Positions 46,965 to 54,151 of a DNA stretch of 64,000 bases are shown one piece after another. The notes beneath the pieces are model-generated. The model was given only the letters and a program-made list of their open reading frames with translations, was not told the origin of the DNA and searched no databases. Position numbers and translations under genes: made by a program. Each line of letters begins with the position of its first letter. Position 1 is the first letter of the stretch. This DNA comes from Gp7-AA10 sp035636095 (GTDB taxonomy: Bacteria > Acidobacteriota > Thermoanaerobaculia > Gp7-AA8), in NCBI GenBank assembly GCA_035636095.1, contig DASPZU010000087.1, positions 1 to 64,000 on the forward strand. Reading direction: 5' to 3'.

Positions 46965-47465
46965 ATGGCACAACCTTACGTTGGTGAGATTCGAATCTTC
47001 GCCGGCAACTTCGCGCCTGCAGGATGGATGTTCTGTGAGGGGCAGTTGCTCCCGATCGCCGGGAACGATACGCTGTTCAACCTCATCGGCACCACTTACG
47101 GCGGCGACGGTCAGAACACGTTCGCGCTGCCTGATTTGCGCGGCCGAGTTCCGCTGCACTTCGGCAACGGCTTCACACTCGCCGAGAAGAGCGGCGTCGA
47201 GTCAGTGACTCTGACGGTGCAACAGATTCCCGCACACAGTCACCCCATGCTGGCCTCGCTTGATGTCCCCACCGGACAGAGCCCGCTGGGCAACGTGACC
47301 GGACAGGCGGCTAGCAAGATCTACAGGGTCGGCAATCCGAGCGTAACTCTCAACCCCGGCTCCATGACGAACACGGGCGGGTCGCAGCCGCACAACAACT
47401 TCCAGCCGTATCTGTGCGTCGATTTCATCATCTCGCTGTTCGGAATTTTCCCGTCGCAGACTTAG
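46965..47465 (+). CDS. tail-collar/microcystin-dependent-like protein 2
   Basis: A 166-residue paralogue of its neighbours: YVGEIRIFAGNFAPAGWMFCEG, GTTYGGDGQNTFALPDLRGR and NNFQPYLCVDFIISLFGIFPS. The variable middle (residues 90-140, after HSHPM) differs strongly from copies 1 and 3, as expected if this part is the displayed tip. Ribosome site aggag is 10 bp before the ATG. Second gene of a three-gene tandem. Confidence 0.9.
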   Translation: MAQPYVGEIRIFAGNFAPAGWMFCEGQLLPIAGNDTLFNLIGTTYGGDGQNTFALPDLRGRVPLHFGNGFTLAEKSGVESVTLTVQQIPAHSHPMLASLDVPTGQSPLGNVTGQAASKIYRVGNPSVTLNPGSMTNTGGSQPHNNFQPYLCVDFIISLFGIFPSQT

Positions 47466-47474
47466 GAGAAGAAC

Positions 47475-48002
47475 ATGGCAGATCCATTTGTGGCGGAGAT
47501 TCGGATCTTTCCTTTTAACTTCCCACCGAAGGGGTGGGCCTTCTGCGGTGGACAGATTCTTCCTATCTCGCAGAATACGGCCCTTTTCTCGCTGCTCGGC
47601 ACCACCTACGGCGGAGACGGCAAGTCGAACTTCGCCCTCCCCAACATGCAGGGCAACGCGCCGATGCACCCTGGACAGGGGCCCGGCCTCTCGCTTCACG
47701 ACCTCGGTGAGACTGGGGGCTCGGAGACTGTGACGCTTCTGGAGTCGGAAATCCCATCGCACAGCCACAGTGTCGGCGCTCAGACCACTCCGCTAAGTGC
47801 TCTGGCTGTTCCTACGAACGCTACTCTAAGCCGTCCCGCCAGCGGGAACCTCTATTTCACTCCTGGCGCCCCCACGATCGTAGCGATGAGCGACAACGCC
47901 ATCGCCCCCGCCGGCGGCTTTCAGCCGCACAACAACATGCAGCCCTACCTGACGCTGAATTTCTGCATCGCATTACAGGGTGTATTTCCCCCGCGCACAT
48001 AG
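47475..48002 (+). CDS. tail-collar/microcystin-dependent-like protein 3
   Basis: A 175-residue third paralogue: FVAEIRIFPFNFPPKGWAFCGG, GTTYGGDGKSNFALPNMQGN and NNMQPYLTLNFCIALQGVFPP. It is slightly longer than copies 1 and 2 because of a bigger middle segment. It is followed after 8 bp by the Tat-signal protein gene, with aggagc as ribosome site at the junction, so all four are probably one operon. Confidence 0.9.
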   Translation: MADPFVAEIRIFPFNFPPKGWAFCGGQILPISQNTALFSLLGTTYGGDGKSNFALPNMQGNAPMHPGQGPGLSLHDLGETGGSETVTLLESEIPSHSHSVGAQTTPLSALAVPTNATLSRPASGNLYFTPGAPTIVAMSDNAIAPAGGFQPHNNMQPYLTLNFCIALQGVFPPRT

Positions 48003-48010
48003 GAGCTTCA

Positions 48011-48784
48011 ATGACCACCACCCGCCGCGAATTCGTGACGCTCGGAACCATCGGCCTGTTAGGCGCGAAACAACTGTTGGCGCAATCAGCTCACGCAAAC
48101 GTGCAGGGCGCCATACCGATCCTTTCGGTCGGCTACTGGGACGGTCTGATGCGCGGCGACGGCGCAGAAAATCCGACCTCGCACATTCTCGCGGCGAACA
48201 GCGTCGGCGCCGGCAGCGGTTTCCGCAACGCGGCCGCGATGGTGACGACTTACGGTTTCTACCGCGCCCCCGTCAATCGCTCGATCCCTCTGTCGCTGTC
48301 GCTGATCGCGTTCTATCCGCAGAAAACGCCATTCATCGCCTGGAACGTCGCGTTGACGCAATCGGGCATGTCAGGCACGCTGCGGTCGCGATTCGTCGTT
48401 CCCGTCGACGCGCAGAATCGCTTCGACCTGGCGGTCGATAAGCACGTCCCGATGAAGCCGATTGCGATGGCATCCGATCTCGATCGCGTGCAAGCGCTTT
48501 TGAACGATCCTGCCTCCCTGGTCAGCTTCGGCAGCACCGTCGGATTGCGCCGCGGCATCTACTTCATCGCGCTTCGCGAAAAAGATGGCCAGGACCTGCC
48601 CGATTGGAGCCGCATCCACGTCACGGAGTTGCGGTCGACCGATCGCGTCAAGCCGGACAGCGATGGCATTCTGTTGGGCCCGGGCGGGAATCCGGTCGAC
48701 TTTGACTACATCGTCTTGAAGATCGATCCGTACGGCGTCAGCATTGGGCGTGATGATAAGGCTGCGCCCGATCCTCGCGGCTGA
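48011..48784 (+). CDS. Tat-exported protein, hypothetical
   Basis: A 257-residue protein with a twin-arginine signal (TTTRREFVTLGTIGLLG then AxA-like QSAHA). The mature part is beta-rich with no catalytic motif I recognise; the recurring IAFYPQ, FIAWNV and FRNAAAMVTTYGFYRAP suggest a jelly-roll or sandwich fold. Tat export implies folding or cofactor binding before transport. It is in line with the tail-collar genes and overlaps the following GNAT gene by 32 bp. Confidence 0.65.
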   Translation: MTTTRREFVTLGTIGLLGAKQLLAQSAHANVQGAIPILSVGYWDGLMRGDGAENPTSHILAANSVGAGSGFRNAAAMVTTYGFYRAPVNRSIPLSLSLIAFYPQKTPFIAWNVALTQSGMSGTLRSRFVVPVDAQNRFDLAVDKHVPMKPIAMASDLDRVQALLNDPASLVSFGSTVGLRRGIYFIALREKDGQDLPDWSRIHVTELRSTDRVKPDSDGILLGPGGNPVDFDYIVLKIDPYGVSIGRDDKAAPDPRG

Positions 48785-49214
48785 CGCCCCGTTCCTCTTC
48801 GAGCTCTACGCTAGCACTCGCGCCGACGAGATGGCGATGGTGCAGTGGTCCGAGGAGCAGGAGCGCACGTTTTTGCGGATGCAGTTTGACGCGCAGTCAA
48901 CGCACTACGCGACGCATTACGCCGGCGCCGAGTTTCTGATCATCGAAGACGACGGCCATCCGATCGGCCGCCTCTACATTCATCGGCAGCCGCACGACAT
49001 CCGCATCGTCGACATCAGTCTGATGCCCGGTCATCGCGGCAAAGGAATCGGGACGAAACTGCTGCGAGAGCTTCTGGACGAAGGTGCGGCGACCCGTACG
49101 CCGGTCACGATTCACGTCGAGCAGTTCAATCCCGCCATGCGGCTTTACGAGCGCCTCGGATTCCGCCGCATCGGCTCGCACGGCGTCTACGACCTGCTGG
49201 AGTGGGTCAAGTGA
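48753..49214 (+). CDS. GNAT-family N-acetyltransferase
   Basis: A 153-residue GCN5-type acetyltransferase. Acetyl-CoA loop: ISLMPGHRGKGIGTKLLREL; motif B ends NPAMRLYERLGFRRIG. ATG at 48753 is used; TTG 48744 and GTG 48750 in the same frame are alternatives. It overlaps the Tat-protein gene by 32 bp in another frame and is convergent with the DUF6916-like gene (8-bp overlap). GNAT genes recur next to tail-collar gene sets, and the substrate may be one of these surface proteins (inference). Confidence 0.88.
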   Translation: MIRLRPILAADAPFLFELYASTRADEMAMVQWSEEQERTFLRMQFDAQSTHYATHYAGAEFLIIEDDGHPIGRLYIHRQPHDIRIVDISLMPGHRGKGIGTKLLRELLDEGAATRTPVTIHVEQFNPAMRLYERLGFRRIGSHGVYDLLEWVK

Positions 49215-49521
49215 AGACCGCTTCGTATTCGTAACCCTCGGCGCTCCGTCCGATGGGGACGATGAAGAGGTGCGGCAGCGACTCGCGATCTCCGACCAGA
49301 TCGTACATTCGCTGTTGAAGCAGGACATCCGCCGGGCCGCCAAAGAAAATCGAGAACGCGTCGCGATGAAGCTCCTTCGGACGCGGACGATTGTCCGCGG
49401 CGCGAATGACGCGGGTGACCGTCAACTCGATCGATCGCGCACCAAGGTCGACACGATAGATGTGGCCAAGAAGCTCGCGAGCTCCTTCGTAAGTCAGAAC
49501 TGCCAGGATGTCATCGGACAT
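49207..49521 (-). CDS. DUF6916-like small protein
   Basis: A 104-residue protein. The pattern RDAFSIFFGGPADVLLQQRMYDL followed by LFIVPIGRSAEGYEYEAVF matches what I recall of DUF6916, a family found beside tail-collar/MdpB proteins. ATG at 49521 gives the normal family start (an ATG at 49560 would add 13 residues). It lies opposite the collar operon and converges on the GNAT gene. Probably a partner or chaperone of the collar proteins; function unproven. Confidence 0.7.
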   Translation of the reverse strand: MSDDILAVLTYEGARELLGHIYRVDLGARSIELTVTRVIRAADNRPRPKELHRDAFSIFFGGPADVLLQQRMYDLVGDRESLPHLFIVPIGRSAEGYEYEAVFT

Positions 49522-49767
49522 GCGATGCGTTGTAACACGAGCCGATAAAATGGAAAACATGGAGCCGATCGACCGCCTTAGTCACCGCACTTCTCGTCGC
49601 TACCGCGGCCACCGGGATGGATCGCGAAGCGACCACCGATCGGCTCTACGACTGGTTCTCGAGCCTCGTCGGTCTCGATCGAATTCCAATTGCCGGGCTC
49701 ATGGATCTAACTGCCGCGACCGCGACGGGGAGGCATCCCGGGCTGCAGTGGACCGTAGAATCATCGG

Positions 49768-50634
49768 ATGCGGGAGGCGTTGACCTACATCCGCAGCCGG
49801 CTGTCCGGCCAGTTGGCGTCAATAGATGATGCGACGCTCGCCGCGCGGATCCGTTATGGCATAACGCGCGCTCGAGCCGCCGGCTTTCTCGACGCCGCCG
49901 CCATCCGCCTGTACGTCCTGTTGATGTTCGCGCTGGAGCCGGAATTCGATCAGCGCACGCGCGTCCGCGAGCATTTTGCGCAGCGCATCGGATCGCTCGA
50001 CGAACGCCTGCTTCGGATGTCCGAATGGAGTTATCCGAATTGCTGGTATCGCGCTGAATCGGGATTCAGGGAGGAGCGGTGGAGCACGCTCGTGAAGGAT
50101 AGTGGAGCGCCGCCGTCCCCCACGATTCCCTGGCCCGAGGACGACGGCCTTCCCCCGCAACTGCAGCCTGGCTACGGTTTTCAATTGGACGTGCCGATCA
50201 TCAACACGCCGATGGATGTCGTCACGAAGATGCTCGAGCTCGCGGATCTCGGACCTTCCGACTATCTGATCGACCTCGGTTGCGGCGACGGACGCATCGT
50301 CATCGCCGCCGCAAAGAAGTTCGGCGTTCGAGCTCGCGGCATCGATCTCGATCCCGATCAGTTGACGCGGGCGCGGGAAGCGGCACGAGCCGACGGCGTT
50401 GCCGATTCAGTGACGTTCCAGCGTCAGGATCTCCTCGATGCCGACATGACCGTGGCGACCGTCGTCACGCTCTTTCTCCTCCGTGACATCAATCTCCGAC
50501 TGCGCGAGAAGCTGCGGCGCGAGCTTCCGCCGGGGGCGCGTGTGATCTCGCGCTCGTTCGACATGGGCGACTGGCTGCCGGAATCAACGATCGAATTGCC
50601 GGGAGAACGGCTCTTTCGTTGGACGATTCCCTGA
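49768..50634 (+). CDS. class I SAM-dependent methyltransferase
   Basis: A 288-residue protein. The C-terminal half (about 155-288) is a Rossmann methyltransferase: motif I YLIDLGCGDGRIVIAAA, the acidic residue in GIDLDPDQ, motif post-I TFQRQDLLDAD, and VVTLFLLRDIN. The N-terminal 110 residues are helical and unassigned, joined by a Pro-rich linker. The linker includes half a REP (50101-50116, gtggagcgccgccg) coding SGAPPSP. Substrate unknown. The 207 bp before it hold only a weak, unsupported reading frame. Confidence 0.85.
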   Translation: MREALTYIRSRLSGQLASIDDATLAARIRYGITRARAAGFLDAAAIRLYVLLMFALEPEFDQRTRVREHFAQRIGSLDERLLRMSEWSYPNCWYRAESGFREERWSTLVKDSGAPPSPTIPWPEDDGLPPQLQPGYGFQLDVPIINTPMDVVTKMLELADLGPSDYLIDLGCGDGRIVIAAAKKFGVRARGIDLDPDQLTRAREAARADGVADSVTFQRQDLLDADMTVATVVTLFLLRDINLRLREKLRRELPPGARVISRSFDMGDWLPESTIELPGERLFRWTIP

Positions 50635-50639
50635 TCGCA

Positions 50640-50832
50640 TCTCGGCTCGAGAGCTGCGGCCGAAGCGGGGATGTCGCTATCGGACTATCTGCTGCGCGAG
50701 ATGCGTAAAACCGTGCAGCGGCCGACCATGGAGGAACTGATGGAGCGGCTGAAGCGTCTGCCGCCGGTCAAAGTCAGCGAATCTCCGGCCGACATCCTCC
50801 CAGCGGAACGCGAAGCGCGTAGTCGTCGTTGA
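50640..50832 (+). pseudogene. remnant of a FitA/VapB-type antitoxin (5' truncated)
   Basis: In frame from about 50640 it reads RAAAEAGMSLSDYLLREMRK, then RPTMEELMERLKRLPPVK to a TGA at 50830-50832. This is the body of a ribbon-helix-helix antitoxin of the FitA type, but the first 20 or so residues that form the DNA-binding strand are missing; the sequence runs straight into the methyltransferase stop. An ATG at the Met of MSLSDY could yield a truncated 53-residue peptide. Confidence 0.75.
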
Positions 50833-50951
50833 TGCCTCGCTTGTGCTGGACATCCTTCTGAACCCGCTCGAACACGAGCGGTTTCCAACGCGTGTGGGAG
50901 CTACGATTCAACCTCACGACTTACGACGCCGCCTACGTTGCCTCGCCTTGA
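50822..50951 (+). pseudogene. remnant of a VapC/PIN-domain toxin (internal deletion and frameshift)
   Basis: The first part reads VVVDASLVLDILLNPLEHE, the PIN-domain N-terminus with the first catalytic Asp, overlapping the antitoxin end as in intact vapBC pairs. At about 50890 the frame changes to WELRFNLTTYDAAYVASP and stop, which is the PIN C-terminal motif (LTAYDAAYVAL). About 60-70 central residues are gone. The toxin is dead. The remaining 135 bp up to the next gene show nothing I can support. Confidence 0.8.
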
Positions 50952-51086
50952 CGCCTTTTTAACGCCGCGGCGCCGCCTCCATCACGCTAAGTCCCTCATT
51001 TCAAGGCACCTGACGATCGTTTCATCTCCCTCCTCAACCAGCCTCACACCCCCCGCCCGATATTGGCCATGTTGAAAGGACGGTTT

Positions 51087-51593
51087 ATGAAACGCTCAGT
51101 ACTCTCTCTCGTGACACTCTCGATGATCATGGCGACGTCGGCCCTCGCCGGCAGCGCTTCGACCTCCAATACCAATAACATCACAGCCACCGTTGCGCCG
51201 AAGTGCACGATCGGGGCGTTCGCGATCGCCTTCGGTTCGTATGACCCCTTTGCGGCCGCTCCGCTCGATCAATCCGGCACGGTCAGCATCAACTGCACCA
51301 AAGGAACCAGCGGAACGGTTTCATTCGACCTCGGCGCCAACGCGTCGGGTGCAGTTCGTCGGATGAAGGACACCGGCGCGGGCACCAACTTCCTGACCTA
51401 CGAGGTCTACACAGACGCGGGACACACCACCGTGTGGAACGCGGTGAACACCGTCGTCCTCGGGCCGTCGGTTTCGAAGAACACCGCACTGACGGCGACT
51501 GCCTATGGCCGGGTGGCCGCCGGACAGGATGCGCAGGCCGGCGCAGCTGGCCTCAACTATCAAGACACTCTGGTTGCCACAGTGACCTTCTGA
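51087..51593 (+). CDS. spore coat protein U domain-containing exported protein
   Basis: A 168-residue protein with a Sec signal (LSLVTLSMIMATSALAGS) and a single SCPU domain: SNTNNITATVAPKCTIG, IAFGSYDP, TVSINCTKGTSGTVSFDLG and a final DTLVATVTF strand. SCPU proteins are chaperone-usher-like pilin subunits, but no usher or chaperone gene lies here. ATG 51087 has a good site (aaagga); the in-frame ATG at 51063 lacks one and would precede the signal. It is closed by a strong terminator, so it is a single-gene unit. Confidence 0.88.
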   Translation: MKRSVLSLVTLSMIMATSALAGSASTSNTNNITATVAPKCTIGAFAIAFGSYDPFAAAPLDQSGTVSINCTKGTSGTVSFDLGANASGAVRRMKDTGAGTNFLTYEVYTDAGHTTVWNAVNTVVLGPSVSKNTALTATAYGRVAAGQDAQAGAAGLNYQDTLVATVTF

Positions 51594-51616
51594 GGTCCCT
51601 CCTACACTGAGGCGGA

Positions 51617-51650
51617 TCGGGCTGGTGTTCGCACCAGCCCGATTTTTTTC
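51617..51650 (+). terminator. strong intrinsic terminator after the SCPU gene
   Basis: Perfect 12-bp stem atcgggctggtg/caccagcccgat with a TTCG tetraloop and a run of T. It begins 24 bp after the stop. Confidence 0.95.
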
Positions 51651-51664
51651 CCACCAGCCTCGTA

Positions 51665-51693
51665 TTGACGAAGATACATACGCTAGTTATGAT
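51665..51693 (+). promoter_or_regulatory. consensus-like sigma70 promoter of the vapBC operon, leaderless
   Basis: -35 TTGACG (51665-51670), spacer of exactly 17 bp, -10 TATGAT (51688-51693). The predicted transcription start falls at 51700-51701, which is the first base of the antitoxin ATG; no Shine-Dalgarno is present before that ATG. Confidence 0.75.
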
Positions 51694-51700
51694 TCTGATC

Positions 51701-51907
51701 ATGACGGCACGGCGTGTGACTGCCAACCTTCCCGGCGATCTTCTCGACGCTGCCCGCAAGATCACCGGGAGAGGCATCACCGAAACGATCATCGAAGGGC
51801 TCGAAGCGGTGAAGCGGCGCCGCTTTTACGAGCGCGCGCTTGCTCTGCAGGGGAAGGTCCGGCTCAAAGTGGACCTGGAGGCAGTTCGTGGCCGGCGTCG
51901 TCGTTGA
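51701..51907 (+). CDS. VapB-type antitoxin
   Basis: A 68-residue protein: MTARRVTANLPGDLLDAARK gives a ribbon-helix-helix strand and helix (similar to DUF2191/VapB antitoxins), followed by ETIIEGLEAVKRRRF and a basic toxin-binding tail. The ATG at 51701 is favoured by the promoter position; in-frame ATGs at 51665 and 51689 would lie inside the promoter. The toxin gene starts within its last 20 bases, so the pair is coupled. Autoregulation is expected for the family. Confidence 0.8.
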   Translation: MTARRVTANLPGDLLDAARKITGRGITETIIEGLEAVKRRRFYERALALQGKVRLKVDLEAVRGRRRR

Positions 51908-52268
51908 CACTTCAGTCTGGATCGATTTCTTTGCTGGAAAGCCGGCACAGGAATTGGCGGAAGCCCTTTCCACCGGAGCGGCAATCATCCCGCCCATCGT
52001 GGTGGCGGAGCTTGTCAGCGGAGCGAGCACGGGCGAGCGTGGCGTGATCGGCGAGCTGCTTCAGGACGCGCCTGTACATCAGACGCCGCTCGACCACTGG
52101 ATTCGCGTGGGCGATCTTCGCAGAGAGCTGGCGCGCAAGGGTGTAGCGGTGACCGTTCCCGACGCGCATGTCGCGCAATGTGCCCTCGATCGAGACGCCG
52201 TTCTTCTGTCGCGTGACGTGGTCTTCGCGCGGATCGCGCGCCATACAGCGCTCCGGCTACGGCGCTGA
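51888..52268 (+). CDS. VapC-type PIN-domain toxin ribonuclease
   Basis: A 126-residue PIN nuclease. Catalytic acids: Asp in VVVDTSVWIDFF, Glu in PPIVVAELVSG, Asp in TVPDAHVAQCAL and the last acid in LLSRDVVFARI. GTG at 51888 is taken as start: it puts the first strand at the N-terminus and has ggag 7 bases upstream. Overlaps the antitoxin by 20 bp. Such toxins cut tRNA or rRNA; target unknown. Confidence 0.9.
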   Translation: MAGVVVDTSVWIDFFAGKPAQELAEALSTGAAIIPPIVVAELVSGASTGERGVIGELLQDAPVHQTPLDHWIRVGDLRRELARKGVAVTVPDAHVAQCALDRDAVLLSRDVVFARIARHTALRLRR

Positions 52269-52336
52269 TGTGGGCACGTTAGCTGGAATTGCTGGTTGAG
52301 GGGGGCTTGTTGATCAGACCAGACTAGCTCTTTAAT

Positions 52337-52573
52337 ATGGAAAAGCCGATCAACATTTACGAAGCCAAGACCCGGCTTTCTCAACTGGTCGACCGCGCCG
52401 CCAACGGTGAGGAAATCATCATCGCGCGCGCCGGCAGGCCGGTCGCGCGTCTGGTCGCCTGGCGGCCGCGCCCTGCGCAGCGCAAGCCCGGCCGGCTACG
52501 CGGGCGCATTCGCATCGGTCGAAACTTCGACGCGCCGCTGCCCTCCGATATCTTCGACGCCGAATTGCCGTGA
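52337..52573 (+). CDS. Phd/YefM-type antitoxin
   Basis: A 78-residue antitoxin with the Phd core INIYEAKTRLSQLVDRAANG and EIIIARAGRPVARLV, then a basic linker and an acidic tail (PLPSDIFDAELP) that would fill the toxin's active site. Stop TGA overlaps the toxin's GTG start. A TTTAAT lies directly before the ATG (52331-52336), so AT-rich sequence is present, but no good -35 is recognised. Confidence 0.9.
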   Translation: MEKPINIYEAKTRLSQLVDRAANGEEIIIARAGRPVARLVAWRPRPAQRKPGRLRGRIRIGRNFDAPLPSDIFDAELP

Positions 52574-52962
52574 GACTGCTTCTCGATACCCACGTCCTGC
52601 TTTGGTGGGCCGCCGGCGACCGCAAGCTGTCAAAGGAGCTTCGCGCAACGATCGCCTCACCCGACAACGCCATCGCGGTCAGCGCCGCCACGTTCTGGGA
52701 GCTCGCCATCAAGAAGCAGCTCGGCCGGGTGCACATCGACCTTGCCGATCTGCAGAAGGCGATCGCTGCAGACGGATTCGACGGGCTGCCTGTCGCCATT
52801 GCCGATACTCTGCGCCTGGAGTCGCTTCCCGATCTTCACCGCGATCCGTTCGATCGCCTTCTCATCGCGCAGTCGATCGAGAGTGCCGCCCGCCTCGTGA
52901 CTCGCGACGCGCAGATACTCGAATACGCAGGTGTCGAGGGCTTCGATCCGCTCGAGGCCTGA
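52570..52962 (+). CDS. PIN-domain toxin (VapC family, HxxLWW subtype)
   Basis: A 130-residue PIN nuclease: LLLDTHVLLWWAAGDRKLS carries the first Asp and the subtype motif; SAATFWELAIKKQLG the Glu; DPFDRLLIAQS and LVTRDAQI the last acids. All catalytic residues are intact. GTG start overlaps the antitoxin stop (GTGA). This subtype regularly pairs with Phd-type antitoxins, as here. It is the second of two intact toxin-antitoxin modules within 1.3 kb and follows the wrecked one at 50640. Confidence 0.92.
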   Translation: MRLLLDTHVLLWWAAGDRKLSKELRATIASPDNAIAVSAATFWELAIKKQLGRVHIDLADLQKAIAADGFDGLPVAIADTLRLESLPDLHRDPFDRLLIAQSIESAARLVTRDAQILEYAGVEGFDPLEA

Positions 52963-52983
52963 CGCCGATACAATAGCCGGCCG

Positions 52984-54060
52984 ATGGCAACCTTCTCCCT
53001 CCGCCCGCGCGAGGTCTTCGAGGAACTGCGCAAGACCGTGGTCGGGCAGGACGACGCCATCCGAGAGATCTCGGTGGCGCTGGTCAAGCACCTGGCCGGC
53101 CATCCTGCGCCTAACATTCTGCTGGTCGGCAATTCGGGATCGGGCAAGACCACGCTCATGCGCGCGGTCGAGCAGTTCCTGGCCGGACGTGCCGACCTCG
53201 CCGAATACGCCAACCTGATCCGCATCAACGCCAATGTGCTGGCCGAGGAGCGGCAGGGGTATGGGAGGGCGGTGCTGGCGCGGCTGTTCGCGAACGCCCG
53301 CAAGATCTTCGGTGCCGACTCGCCCTTCGAGGTGCTGCGTCACTCAGTGGAGCGCGGAATGATCTTCATCGACGAGATCGACAAGATCCGCGCCGACGTT
53401 CGCGGCGAGCCGAATGTGCGCGGCATCGTGGCGCAGGAAGCGCTCCTGACGCTGATGGAAAACGAAAACGTCGAATTCGAAGCGGACGGCAGGACCTACG
53501 GCATCAACTCGTCGGGCATTCTCTTCGTGGCCGGCGGCGCCTTCGAGGAGCTGTATGACAACGTCCTTCGCCGCGCCACCATCGGTCAGGATGTCGCTCC
53601 GATGAAGCCGGTGGTGGTCGTCTCGGCATCCGGCGAAGTGCGCGAAGAAATCCCCTTTCATCTTCGCGACTACCTGAAATACGACGATCTCTTCCGCTAC
53701 GGCATGACGCCGCAGTTCGTCTCGCGCTTCGAATCCATCATCGTCCTCGATGACCTGGGCGAGCGCGAGCTGGCGCGCATCTTCGTCGAGCCGGAACAGT
53801 CGATCTTTCGCACCTCGCGCGCCTACTTTGAAAGGTACGGCATCGATCTGCAGATCACGCGCGGCGCGCTCATCGCCATCGCCTGGGACGCCGCCCGCCA
53901 GAAGCGCCTCGGCGCCCGCGCATTGCGCGAGACCTTCCGGCGCGTGATTCGCAACATCGAGTTCGACCCTGCCGCCAACGGCGGCGTGCTGACCATCGAC
54001 GAGAACATGGTGAAAGCGGCCATCACGGGCCGGGAGAGCGGAACGGCGTCGAAAAGATAG
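52984..54060 (+). CDS. ClpX-like AAA+ ATPase without zinc-binding domain
   Basis: A 358-residue AAA+ protein. Walker A NILLVGNSGSGKTTL, Walker B GMIFIDEIDK, pore-loop-like QGYGRAVL (ClpX has GYVG), arginine-finger context TPQFVSRFE and sensor-2 LGARALRETFRR. It lacks the N-terminal Cys4 zinc domain, and no IGF/LGF tripeptide (the ClpP docking loop) is visible. It may therefore be a ClpP-independent unfoldase. It starts 21 bp after a toxin gene and is followed by a GGATGAG hairpin and ftsY. Confidence 0.85.
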   Translation: MATFSLRPREVFEELRKTVVGQDDAIREISVALVKHLAGHPAPNILLVGNSGSGKTTLMRAVEQFLAGRADLAEYANLIRINANVLAEERQGYGRAVLARLFANARKIFGADSPFEVLRHSVERGMIFIDEIDKIRADVRGEPNVRGIVAQEALLTLMENENVEFEADGRTYGINSSGILFVAGGAFEELYDNVLRRATIGQDVAPMKPVVVVSASGEVREEIPFHLRDYLKYDDLFRYGMTPQFVSRFESIIVLDDLGERELARIFVEPEQSIFRTSRAYFERYGIDLQITRGALIAIAWDAARQKRLGARALRETFRRVIRNIEFDPAANGGVLTIDENMVKAAITGRESGTASKR

Positions 54061-54142
54061 GGATGAGGGATGAGGGATGAGGGATGAGGGATGAACGGGG
54101 CGGGGTCCAGTATTCATCCCTCATCCCTCCGCCCTCATCCCT
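54058..54142. repeat. inverted GGATGAG heptamer hairpin between ClpX-like gene and ftsY
   Basis: Left arm 54058-54094 is five GGGATGA units starting in the TAG stop codon; right arm 54114-54142 is the complementary TCATCCC set, 19-nt loop. It ends 9 bp before the ftsY ATG. Confidence 0.92.
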
Positions 54143-54151
54143 AGTGATCCG

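Noticed and set aside
46452..48002. Prophage remnant (three tail-collar genes)
   Set aside because: No capsid, terminase, tape measure, baseplate, lysis or integrase gene is near; the genes sit in an operon-like set with host-type surface genes.
49617..49829. Small gene before the methyltransferase (MDREATTDRLYDWFSSLVG)
   Set aside because: The upstream in-frame residues look signal-like (ALVTALLVATAATG) but no start codon precedes them, and the frame runs on into the methyltransferase gene; at best a remnant.
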